NCBI GenBank assembly: GCA_035526435.1 | Contig: DATLCI010000183.1 | Span: 1 to 10,408 of the forward strand | Direction: 5' to 3' | Origin: DATLCI01 sp035526435 | GTDB taxonomy: Bacteria; Acidobacteriota; Terriglobia; Terriglobales; Acidobacteriaceae | DNA: 10,408 nucleotides | Program-made: the position numbers and the translations under genes | Shown here: one piece after another, positions 1 to 7,700 of the stretch | How positions within the stretch are numbered: the stretch's first letter is position 1 | Layout of the letters: every line of letters begins with the position of its first letter | Notes under the pieces: generated by a model | The model's input: only the letters and a program-made list of their open reading frames with translations | Told to the model about the DNA's origin: nothing | Databases searched by the model: none

Positions 1-1314
1 CGCACCGGCCTGGAGATGATCCGCACGCTGCAGGACCGGGGTGTCTCGCTGGGCTTTGACGTTTACATGGAATGCGCCATCACCCGGCTGTTTACTGACA
101 ACGGAAAGATTTCGGGCGCCTTCGGTTATTGGCGAGAACAAGGCCGCTTCGTGCTCTTCAAGGCGAAAGCGATCGTGATCGCGACCGGCGGCATTGGCAA
201 GGCGTGGTCGGTGACTTCGAATTCGTGGGAGTACACGGGCGACGGCATGTCGCTGGCCTACGATGCGGGCGCCGAATTACTGGACATGGAGTTTGTTCAA
301 TTTCATCCGACGGGTATGGTCTGGCCACCCGGCGTACAAGGCATTCTGGTGACGGAAGCCGTACGCGGTGAAGGTGGCACGCTCAAGAACAAGCTGGGTG
401 AGCGTTTCATGGAAAAATATGACCCGAAGCGGATGGAATTGTCCACGCGCGACGTAGTGGCGCGGTCGATCTATACGGAAGTCCGCGAAGGCCGCGGTAC
501 CGAGCACGGCGGCGCATACCTGGACATCTCCCACAAGCCCGCCGATTACGTGAAGAAAAAACTTCCCAGCATGTATCACCAGTTCAAAGAACTGGCCGAT
601 GTCGACATCACCAAAGGCCCCATGGAAGTGGGTCCTACCTGCCATTACATGATGGGCGGCATCCGGGTCGAGGCTGAAACCGCCGCATCCACTGTGCCTG
701 GCCTCTTCGCCGCCGGTGAAGCCGCAGCGGGCTTACATGGGGCGAATCGCCTGGGCGGCAATTCCCTATCGGATCTACTGGTGTTTGGCCGGCGCGCGGG
801 ACTGGCGGCGGCGGAATATGCGAAGCAGGCCGCATCGCCGACTATCAAAGACGCCGATGTGTCCGCCGCGGAGCGCGAGATGCTGGAGCCGTTTGAGCGC
901 ACCGAAGGCGAGAGTCCGTATACCGTCCATCATGATCTACAGCAGACGATGCAGAAGCTGGTCGGCATCTTCCGGATCGAATCTGATCTCAAAGAAGCAC
1001 TGGCGGAGCTGGAAAAATTCAAAGCTCGTGCGGCCCAGGTTCGCGTGGAAGGTTCGCGCATGTTCAATCCCGGCTGGCACCTGGCGCGCGACCTCAAATC
1101 CATGTTGCGGGTGACGGAGGCGGTCACGCGCAGCGCGCTGGTGCGGCAGGAGAGCCGCGGCGCGCATAGTCGCATTGATTATCCGAATTACGATCCCACT
1201 TGGGAAAAACAGAACAACATTATCAAGCGCGATGGCGACAAGATGGACCTGCGACAGGAGCCGGTGCGCGAGCTGCCACCGGAGCTGAAGCAGATACTGG
1301 CCGAAGAAGCTTAG
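1..1314 (+). CDS. sdhA: Succinate dehydrogenase/fumarate reductase flavoprotein subunit, 5' end cut by window edge
   Basis: This is the FAD-carrying catalytic subunit of succinate:quinone oxidoreductase (complex II), which oxidises succinate to fumarate on the cytoplasmic face of the inner membrane. The frame is open from base 1, giving 437 visible residues; about 150-200 N-terminal residues, including the dinucleotide-binding motif and the FAD-attachment histidine, lie outside. Counting from the Met at base 16, visible motifs are FHPTG (96-100), TEAVRGEGG (113-121), LSTRD with the likely catalytic arginine (142-146), CHYMMGG with a substrate-binding histidine (209-215) and the FAD-binding AGEAAAGLHGANRLGGNS stretch (233-250). 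The FNPGWHLARDLKSML region is typical of the family C-terminus. The wording around FVQFHPTGMVWPPG closely resembles mycobacterial Sdh1 (Rv0248c) from memory, rather than the E. coli type. The gene ends 13 bp before the iron-sulfur subunit, so they are co-transcribed. Direction of catalysis (Sdh or Frd) cannot be read from sequence alone. Confidence 0.95.
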   Translation, partial: RTGLEMIRTLQDRGVSLGFDVYMECAITRLFTDNGKISGAFGYWREQGRFVLFKAKAIVIATGGIGKAWSVTSNSWEYTGDGMSLAYDAGAELLDMEFVQFHPTGMVWPPGVQGILVTEAVRGEGGTLKNKLGERFMEKYDPKRMELSTRDVVARSIYTEVREGRGTEHGGAYLDISHKPADYVKKKLPSMYHQFKELADVDITKGPMEVGPTCHYMMGGIRVEAETAASTVPGLFAAGEAAAGLHGANRLGGNSLSDLLVFGRRAGLAAAEYAKQAASPTIKDADVSAAEREMLEPFERTEGESPYTVHHDLQQTMQKLVGIFRIESDLKEALAELEKFKARAAQVRVEGSRMFNPGWHLARDLKSMLRVTEAVTRSALVRQESRGAHSRIDYPNYDPTWEKQNNIIKRDGDKMDLRQEPVRELPPELKQILAEEA

Positions 1315-1327
1315 TCGGGAGATAAAG

Positions 1328-2071
1328 ATGGCTGACGCAATCCTGCGGGTCTTTCGGGGCGACGAGCGCGCCAATTCCACCGCCGATTACACCGTACCCG
1401 TCTCGCCCGGGATGGTGGTGCTGGATGCGCTGCATTACGTCCAGGCGCATCACGCGCCGGACCTGGCCGTGCGTTGGAATTGCAAGGCGGGCAAGTGCGG
1501 TTCGTGCTCGGCGGAGGTCAATGGCAAGCCGCGGCTAACCTGCAAGACCCGCATGGACGCCCTGCCGCCCGACGAGCCCATCACCATCAGTCCGCTGAAA
1601 TCTTTCCCTGTGATCAAAGACCTGGTCACGGACGTCTCCTGGAACTACAAGGTCAATAAGAAGATCCCGCCGTTCGCGCCCAAGGCCGGCACGGATTGGA
1701 AGATGTATCAACCGGACATCGATCGCGTGCAGGAATTCCGCAAGTGCATCGAGTGCTTCCTGTGCCAGAACGTCTGTCACGTATTGCGCGACCACGATAA
1801 GAAGGAACAATTCGCCGGGCCACGCTTCTTTGTGCGCGTGGCCAGCCTGGAGATGCATCCGCTCGACGGCGCGTCGCGTACGGCGCTGCTGAAAGAAGAA
1901 ATGGGCCTGGGCTACTGCAATATCACCAAATGCTGCACTGAGGTCTGCCCGGAGGACATACATATCACTGACAACGCGATCATTCCTTTGAAAGAGCGCC
2001 TAGTCGACGAGTACTATGACCCGGTAGCGAAGATCGTGAAAAAGATCAGGCAGGCGATCAGCGGCAGTTAG
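1328..2071 (+). CDS. sdhB: Succinate dehydrogenase/fumarate reductase iron-sulfur subunit
   Basis: This 247-residue subunit passes electrons from the flavoprotein FAD to the membrane quinone site through three Fe-S clusters. The N-terminal ferredoxin-like domain has the [2Fe-2S] ligands C52, C57, C60 and C72 (CKAGKCGSC motif). The C-terminal domain has C140, C143, C146 and C150 (CIECFLCQNVC) and a second group C197, C202/C203 and C207 (CNITKCCTEVCPE), together fitting one [4Fe-4S] and one [3Fe-4S] cluster. C150 is followed by His, where E. coli-type SdhB has Pro. The sequence, length and these motifs match, from memory, mycobacterial Rv0247c (Sdh1 iron-sulfur subunit, 248 residues). The start at ATG 1328 is supported by GGGAGA at 1317-1322, 5 bases upstream. 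The stop TAG shares bases with the next gene's Shine-Dalgarno, implying translational coupling. No membrane anchor gene follows, so the SdhC-like subunit is presumably upstream of the window. Confidence 0.96.
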   Translation: MADAILRVFRGDERANSTADYTVPVSPGMVVLDALHYVQAHHAPDLAVRWNCKAGKCGSCSAEVNGKPRLTCKTRMDALPPDEPITISPLKSFPVIKDLVTDVSWNYKVNKKIPPFAPKAGTDWKMYQPDIDRVQEFRKCIECFLCQNVCHVLRDHDKKEQFAGPRFFVRVASLEMHPLDGASRTALLKEEMGLGYCNITKCCTEVCPEDIHITDNAIIPLKERLVDEYYDPVAKIVKKIRQAISGS

Positions 2072-2079
2072 GAGTCACC

Positions 2080-2598
2080 ATGGATTTCACCCTGAAGAAC
2101 ATCTCGCGGGCCGGCATTGCCGAGGCCAACTCCAAAGCGGAGCGCTATCGTTTTCTCAACCAGCCGCAAGAAGCGGAATCCATCTGCCTGGACATCCTGG
2201 CGGTGGAGCCTGAAGATCAACTCGCGCTTCGCAATCTTGGGCTCGCCATCACCGACCAGTTCGTCGGCAAGCCGAGTGACCGCTATGCCGAGGCGGAGGC
2301 CGCATTCAACAAGCTGCGTGATGCTTACGAAAAACTTTACTACACCGGGATCATGCTCGAGCGCCAGGCCAAGTGCCAACTCCGCACCGGACAGCTACCG
2401 CATACGCTGCTGGTGATCTTTGAAGAGGCAATGCGCTCGTTCGAAAAGGCCTCGGCCATTCGCCCGCCGGCCAATGATGACGCCATCCTGCACTGGAATA
2501 GCTGTGCGCGAGTCTTACAGGGCCGCCAGGACAAAGATTGGCGGCGAGAGCATCAGGACCTGGAAGGCATCGACGCCGGCGACAGCACGCCGTTTTAG
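2080..2598 (+). CDS. Small cytoplasmic TPR-like protein, third gene of the Sdh operon
   Basis: A 172-residue protein of unknown function. It has no signal peptide or membrane segment, so it should be cytoplasmic. Helical TPR-like pairs are visible at about residues 11-43 (alanine-rich helix, then a helix ending LAVEPED, the usual TPR turn), about 48-90, and about 112-148 (FEEAMRSFEKASAIRPP, then a helix from DAILHWNS). Such helical repeats usually bind another protein. The start is well fixed: GGAG at 2071-2074 overlaps the stop of the iron-sulfur subunit and sits 5 bases before ATG 2080. The 8-bp gap and shared bases show it belongs to the Sdh operon, so an assembly, stability or regulatory role for the complex is a reasonable guess, but it is only inference. 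It does not resemble SdhE (the small flavinylation factor), being longer and lacking the RGxxE motif. Its stop overlaps the stop of the convergent histidine kinase gene. Confidence 0.85.
   Translation: MDFTLKNISRAGIAEANSKAERYRFLNQPQEAESICLDILAVEPEDQLALRNLGLAITDQFVGKPSDRYAEAEAAFNKLRDAYEKLYYTGIMLERQAKCQLRTGQLPHTLLVIFEEAMRSFEKASAIRPPANDDAILHWNSCARVLQGRQDKDWRREHQDLEGIDAGDSTPF
2577..2596 (+). terminator. Weak candidate intrinsic terminator inside the last codons of the Sdh operon
   Basis: A 5-bp GC stem CGGCG (2577-2581) and CGCCG (2588-2592) with a 6-base loop ACAGCA is followed directly by TTTT (2593-2596). The hairpin lies within the last codons of the TPR-like gene and the T run enters its stop codon. 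Stem and T run are both short, so this is at best a weak terminator; chance in GC-rich coding DNA is possible. No other hairpin with a T run is seen just downstream on the + strand. Confidence 0.3.
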
Positions 2599-4217
2599 CT
2601 AGCGACACTCTCGGCATTGGCGGCCCTGGCTTGATGCTGCTCGCAAGGCAGGTAGATCATCACCGCGGTGCCGTGTCCGTCTTTCTGCGTGCTGCTTTCA
2701 ACTCTAATAGAGCCACCGTGGCGCTCAACGATCTGTTTCGCGATCCACAGACCCAGCCCCGTGCCGCCGCCTTTGCGGGTAAAGAACGGTTCGAAGAGCG
2801 AGTCGAGATCCCCATCAGCGATGCCCGGCCCGGTGTCGCGGACGACCACGCTCCAGCCTTTGCCGTCCGGACGCGCGCTAGGCTCCACGCGGATGTGTAC
2901 GGTCCCATTGTCACCCATGGCCTGCACCGCATTCACCAGGATGTTCGCGAACACCTGACGAATCTCACCTTCGATGACCTCCGCGTTCGAACCGTGAACA
3001 TAACGCTTATGCACCTTGATGCCGGCGGGCAAGTTGCGCGCATACATGTCTAACACGCCATCCAACACGCCGGAGAGATCGACTTTGGAAGGATGGGTAC
3101 TCTCCCGATAAAAGCCGAGGGTCTGCTTGGCGATGCGTCCTAAGCGCGCGAGTTCCTGCTCTGCCATCTCCACATACTGGCGGCCGGAGCGGCTCAGCGA
3201 GGCGTCACCTTTGATGATGAACATCAGATTGGTGGCGGCGGCGAGGGGATTGTTCACTTCATGGGCGATAGCGGCGGCCAGGCGGCCGGCAGCTGCAAGC
3301 TTCTCGGTGCGAACCAGCATCTGCTCCGTCAGCTTCTTCTCCGTGATGTCCAGGAAGATACCGATGGTCCGCGCGGGTTCCCCGGTCTTGTTATAAGAGG
3401 TCTTTCCGTGGACGGCCACCCAGCGCGAACTATCTTCCGGCTTGAGGCGCACTTCAATATCCAGCGGACGCCGCGCGTTCACGGTGGCATCCAATGCCGC
3501 CGCTAGATGATCCCGATCCTCATCATGCACGCAAGCCAGCAACGATTCCTTCCCTGCCCATTGCTCGGCAGCCACGCCAAAGAGCGGTTTGGGGTCGTCG
3601 AAGATAAAGATCTCATCGCCGGGATGTCCCCAGTCGAAAAGACAGAAGCCCACGCTGGTCTGCGCAACGCGAAGCCGGTCTTCACTGGTGCGCAGCCGGC
3701 AGTCCATCCGTGCCAACTCCTGCGCCATCCTGCGGCTTTCATCTTCCAGGCGGCGGACGACTGCCCGCAGGTTCATTTCGTTGAGGTGAGCGCGTTGCGC
3801 CTGCTCTTCCTTCACTGACACCTGATAGGCGATGTCCCGCAGCTCTTTGCGGAAGGAGGAGGCGAACAGGATGATGGCCGCGACTCCGGCCAGATAAACC
3901 AAGGCCTCTGCCCACATGGCCGGGCCCTGTGGCCACAGCGTCCCCGGAGTGAGGAACCAGTAGTCAGCCGCGATCATCCCGGCGAGCGCGGCGATGGCGG
4001 TGGGACGCGAACCGCCGTACCAGGCCGAGAAGGCCATGGGCAGCAGCAACAGAAGATAAGAGAAGCCCAGCGGCGCGTATCCCTGAAGCAGTTTCCAAGT
4101 TACCAGGAAACCGGCCGTGACTAGAAGTGACACCACAAGCGTGCGCACGAACGCTCTCCGTACAGATACGACCGGCAGCGGTGTGGGGAGGAGGATAGAC
4201 ATCGGCCTGGGGAACAT
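2595..4217 (-). CDS. Membrane sensor histidine kinase with DUF4118, PAS, HisKA and HATPase domains
   Basis: A 540-residue two-component sensor kinase: a stimulus triggers autophosphorylation of a histidine, and the phosphate passes to a response regulator. Domains in order: a KdpD-type DUF4118 membrane region with about four hydrophobic helices (about 24-120, with YGGSRP between helices and DYWFLTP near the third); an amphipathic, coiled-coil-like segment (about 124-180); a PAS domain (about 181-292, ending GIFLDITEKK, the usual PAC end); HisKA with H-box AIAHEVNNPL (316-325, H319 phosphorylated); HATPase with N-box asparagines N425 and N429, G1 DTGPGI (461-466), F-box FEPFFT (475-480) and G2 GGGTGLGL (483-490). 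All catalytic motifs are intact. There is no receiver domain and no adjacent regulator, so it is an orphan here. Neither ATG 4217 nor the in-frame ATG at 4202 has a good ribosome site; the longer form is given. It lacks the KdpD N-terminal USP region, so it is not KdpD itself. Confidence 0.92.
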   Translation of the reverse strand: MFPRPMSILLPTPLPVVSVRRAFVRTLVVSLLVTAGFLVTWKLLQGYAPLGFSYLLLLLPMAFSAWYGGSRPTAIAALAGMIAADYWFLTPGTLWPQGPAMWAEALVYLAGVAAIILFASSFRKELRDIAYQVSVKEEQAQRAHLNEMNLRAVVRRLEDESRRMAQELARMDCRLRTSEDRLRVAQTSVGFCLFDWGHPGDEIFIFDDPKPLFGVAAEQWAGKESLLACVHDEDRDHLAAALDATVNARRPLDIEVRLKPEDSSRWVAVHGKTSYNKTGEPARTIGIFLDITEKKLTEQMLVRTEKLAAAGRLAAAIAHEVNNPLAAATNLMFIIKGDASLSRSGRQYVEMAEQELARLGRIAKQTLGFYRESTHPSKVDLSGVLDGVLDMYARNLPAGIKVHKRYVHGSNAEVIEGEIRQVFANILVNAVQAMGDNGTVHIRVEPSARPDGKGWSVVVRDTGPGIADGDLDSLFEPFFTRKGGGTGLGLWIAKQIVERHGGSIRVESSTQKDGHGTAVMIYLPCEQHQARAANAESVAS

Positions 4218-4256
4218 TCTATGCCGCGTGACTGCAAGTTAAGTTCCGGTTTGTGC

Positions 4257-4283
4257 CTTAACCCTAAGCACCAAAGGATTAAG
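4257..4283. repeat. Imperfect inverted repeat between the holin-like gene and the kinase
   Basis: CTTAACCCT (4257-4265) and AGGATTAAG (4275-4283) pair at 8 of 9 positions around a 9-base spacer. It lies in the 97-bp gap upstream of the histidine kinase. No T run follows on either strand, so it does not look like an intrinsic terminator; it could be an operator or an RNA hairpin in the kinase leader. A chance occurrence is quite possible. Confidence 0.25.
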
Positions 4284-4314
4284 CTATCGGTGGCTGACCG
4301 GACACTGCCCTGCG

Positions 4315-4671
4315 CTAGCTTTCAGGCTCGGCGTCCCCTTTCGTGAGCCAGCGGATGATCATATTCAGCAGGCTCAGCACCAGCGCGCCCCAGAATGCCG
4401 GGCCAAATCCGTCCACGCGAAAGCCGGGCAGAATGGCCGCGGCAAACATCAACATGAACGCGTTGATGACCAATAGAAATATCCCCAGAGTGATGATGGT
4501 GAAAGGAAAGGTCACGACTTTGATAAAGAAACCGATGGTCCCATTGATGAACCCGATGACCACCGCGCCGATGAGGGCAGTAAGAAATCCGCTGACATGG
4601 AAGCCGGACACCAGTTGCGAGACCACCAGCAGCGCGATCGCGCTAAGCACCCAATGCAGTAAGAGTTTCAT
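4315..4671 (-). CDS. Four-helix membrane protein of phage holin superfamily IV (YvlD-like)
   Basis: A 118-residue, strongly hydrophobic inner membrane protein with four predicted helices (about 5-22, 28-48, 54-81 and 90-109) and a short charged C-terminal tail. The core FPFTIITLGIFLLVINAF (55-72) is the hallmark of the PF04020 family, named for phage holins but present as a single chromosomal gene in very many bacteria, including B. subtilis YvlD. Cell lysis is not implied; the physiological role is poorly known, with envelope-stress links in some species. The start ATG 4671 is fixed by a strong GGAGGT (4677-4682 as its complement) with a 5-base gap. A TATGAT hexamer (4689-4694, complement) upstream resembles a -10 box but has no recognisable -35 and would put transcription start almost on the ribosome site. 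The strong terminator at 4724-4751 isolates it from the receptor gene upstream, so it needs its own promoter. Confidence 0.9.
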   Translation of the reverse strand: MKLLLHWVLSAIALLVVSQLVSGFHVSGFLTALIGAVVIGFINGTIGFFIKVVTFPFTIITLGIFLLVINAFMLMFAAAILPGFRVDGFGPAFWGALVLSLLNMIIRWLTKGDAEPES

Positions 4672-4723
4672 CCTCGACCTCCGGCAACATCATACGCGCT
4701 GCTCGGGTCGCCACTTCTCGTGC

Positions 4724-4751
4724 AAAAAACAGCCCCTCCGAAGAGGGGCTG
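4724..4751 (-). terminator. Strong intrinsic terminator of the TonB-dependent receptor gene
   Basis: Read on the - strand, CAGCCCCTC pairs perfectly with GAGGGGCTG (9 bp; 4743-4751 and 4730-4738) across a TTCG loop, and six T follow (4724-4729). The loop and closing pair form the extra-stable cUUCGg tetraloop. It begins 21 bases after the receptor's stop codon. It sits just upstream of the holin-like gene and should prevent read-through into it. Confidence 0.93.
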
Positions 4752-4772
4752 GTGGGAACACCGGGTTGACGT

Positions 4773-7700
4773 CTAGAAGCTGAAGCGGATCGCGAACTGC
4801 AATTGCCGGGGTTCGTGCGCTGACTTGATCTGGCCGAAGTCCGGATTGCGCGTCAAACCATTCAGGCTCAGGACGCTGATGGGGTTGTAGAAGTTGGCGC
4901 GATTGAAGACGTTGAAGGCCTCCGTGCGGAGGGTAAGCTCGCGGCCCTCGCCAAAGACCTTGAACGACTTCTGAATGGCCATGTCCACACTGGCGAACGC
5001 GGGGCCGGTAAAGGCATTGCGTCCGGAAGTGCCGGTGCAGGGCCGTCCGGCCGTGCCCTGATAAAGCGTGGCGCCCTGAGCGTACAAGCAGGGGCTCCCG
5101 CCGGTGATCTGGATCGCCGGCAGAGAGAAGGTGCCGTTGATGTAGTCGTCCGGGTTCCCTGTCATGGTGGCATTGGTCACATTGGCGCGCTGGGTGACTT
5201 CACCGAAGATCGGTCCAGAGTAGATGCTGAACGGCTGGCCGCTTTGCACGGCGACGATGCCGGCCAGGGTCCATCCCCCTATCCACCTGTGGTCTTTAGC
5301 CAGCGGGATGTCGTAGTTGAAGTCCGCGACTACGCGGTGCGAGGTGTTGAAGTCCGAAGGCCCGCGGTCGTCGTTGCGGAAGTCACCCGGATCCTGGGGC
5401 TGGTTGTAGCGCGTCACGAAGATCTGACCCGCACCGGTCGTGGTCACGCTGCTTTCGGTGAAGAGGTCACCGGTCGAGATCGAGATACCGCGAAGATCGA
5501 TGGCGCCTGCGTTCTTACCGAGGATGGTACCGCCTTTGCCCAGTCCGAAGCCGAAGGGGTTACCCAGCCCGAAGAATTGCAGACCGAAGGCCTGGGTGAA
5601 GAGCGGAGTCGCGATCAACGGCAAGGTTGCGCCGGACGCATTGTCCAGGGCCTTCGACCAGGTATAGGTTGCGTTCAGACGCAGCCCGTGGAATTGCGCG
5701 ATACGGGTGCGGACCATCAAGGAGTGATAGCTCGACTCGGCCACATTCGCCATGGTGAAGATGGGGAAATAGCTAAAGTTGTCGCAAGCCGGGGCGGTCG
5801 CTCCGGGGGGCGAAGCTAACGCCTGCTTGGACACCGTGCAGAACCACTCATTGTTGTAACCGCGGTTGTAGATGACCGGAAGCCGACGCGAAGCGCTGCC
5901 GATGTATCCCACTTCGGCCACGATGTTCGGCGTGATCTGCTGCTGGATGGTGACGTTGTCCTGGCGCGTATAGGGCGTGCTGCTGCTGCGGTAATCACGC
6001 GAGTACAACCCGAAGGGGCTGGAGGCCGACTGGAACAGTGGCTGCAGGTTCGCGGGGTTCACGCTGCTGTTGCCTAACCCGCACTGCTGGCAGCTCGCCG
6101 CCTGACCGGTTGGAACAAAGTTTCCCAGGAAGTTCTGACCGTAGATATAACGCGGGTTCGCAGTGTTCAGCGTGGTGGGGCGGCTGAACAACAACTGGGA
6201 GGTGTAGTTGATGGGGAGCTGGTCATAGAAGATGCCGACGCCCGCACGGACGACGGTCTTACCATTGCCCTTCACGTCCCACGCGATACCGAAGCGGCCG
6301 CTGAAATCGCCCATGTCCGGCTTGATCACGTTACCTTGCGAGCTGGGTGAACAGGTCCACTGCACGGTCTGGCCGGCGCTGCGGTCGCGGATGACGGCAT
6401 CCAGGATGGGAAGGCCGGCGCTGCCACAGCGATAACCGAACGGGTCGAAGACTTCCGAGCTGCCCTGCTGGACAAGTCCGTTGGCGATGGGGTCATAGTT
6501 CCAGATCTGGTTATTGGCTTCGCTGGGCACGCCAAAGTACTCGTAGCGCACGCCCAGGTTGACGGTAAGGCCGGCGCGCGGGCGCCACGAGTCCTGCATG
6601 TATCCGGAGAAATTCATGGAATTGAACAGTCCGGCGAAGGAAGGCTGCTGGTTGAGCGAGTAATCAAACGACGGCGCACGGAACGCCTGGTTGCAGGGGC
6701 CCCCATTGACGATGGAAGAGTTGCAAGTCTCGCTGTCACTGGTGAACTCGCCAATGTTACCGGAGGCGATCAGCCCGCGGCTGAAACCGCCGTTGTCCAC
6801 GCGGTTCTGCAGGAAACGGAAATCCGTACCGAACTTGAAGGCGTGTTTGCCACGCGACCAGGTGAGATTGTCCGCCACTGCCCAATTGGTATCGCGACGA
6901 ACGCCAGGCGCGGTCAGCGGAGCACCCAGGCGGGCAAACGGGAAGAAGCCATCCAAGCTGGGCTGCATGGGCACGGAAGCGGCGCCGGCCCAGAAAGCGT
7001 CATACCATCCGCCAAAGGCTCCGGCTACGCCCGGACGCGCGCCGCTGTATTGCGTGTCGAGCCCGCTGAGCGAGACGGTCGGCAACAGCTTGCCGGCCAG
7101 GCCGAGCGTGGTCGCGTCAAAGTCCTTGTCCTGCGGGGTTTCCACGATGCGGAACTGGGTCACGTTCGCGCGGACTTCATTGATCATCTTGGGCGAGAAC
7201 GAATGGGTGTAAGTGAAGCTTACGTTCTGGTTCTGCGCATTGCGGAAGGCTCCATTGCCGGCGTAGGCCGCATTCTCGGGCAAAGTATCGTCATGCAACT
7301 GGCGGAGAAGTTGTCCGGCGTAACGGAAGTTGAAATTGTTGCGATCGGAGCGGGCGTAGTCCATACGGATGAGAGCGTTATGGACGTTGGTGTAGTTGGG
7401 AGCTTGGCCACGATAGAACTCCAGAACCCCGGGGACCGCGACTACGTTGCTTGCGGGATAGAGTGCCAGCAGGCGCTGCGCCATGCGGTAGTTGGGGTTC
7501 GCCGCATTGGCTGCCGCGGTGTTCAGTCCGGCGCGCACCGTCTTGTCCAGGGCGCTGGGCACGCGCTCGAAGATGAGCGACGGGTTGTCGATCATGGTCG
7601 CTTCGTAGCTACCGAAGGCAAACAACTTGTCTTTGATGATGGCGCCGCCCAGGTTCGCGCCGAATTGCTTGGAGAAGAAGGGCTGCTTCTTTACATCGTT

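Noticed and set aside
2596..2603. TAGCTAGC repeated here and at 8962-8969, with CTAGC at 4315-4319
   Set aside because: A short palindromic word occurring a few times in 10 kb, partly built from stop codons; no consistent spacing or context.
2661..2670. CACCGCGGTG perfect palindrome downstream of the Sdh operon
   Set aside because: No loop and no T run, and it lies in kinase coding sequence in GC-rich DNA; not a terminator.
2538..3053. A 171-codon + strand frame opposite the histidine kinase catalytic domain
   Set aside because: It overlaps conserved kinase motifs on the other strand and has no family signature.
4315..4671. Reading the holin-superfamily protein as evidence of a prophage
   Set aside because: No other phage gene is present, and PF04020 proteins are widespread as single chromosomal genes.
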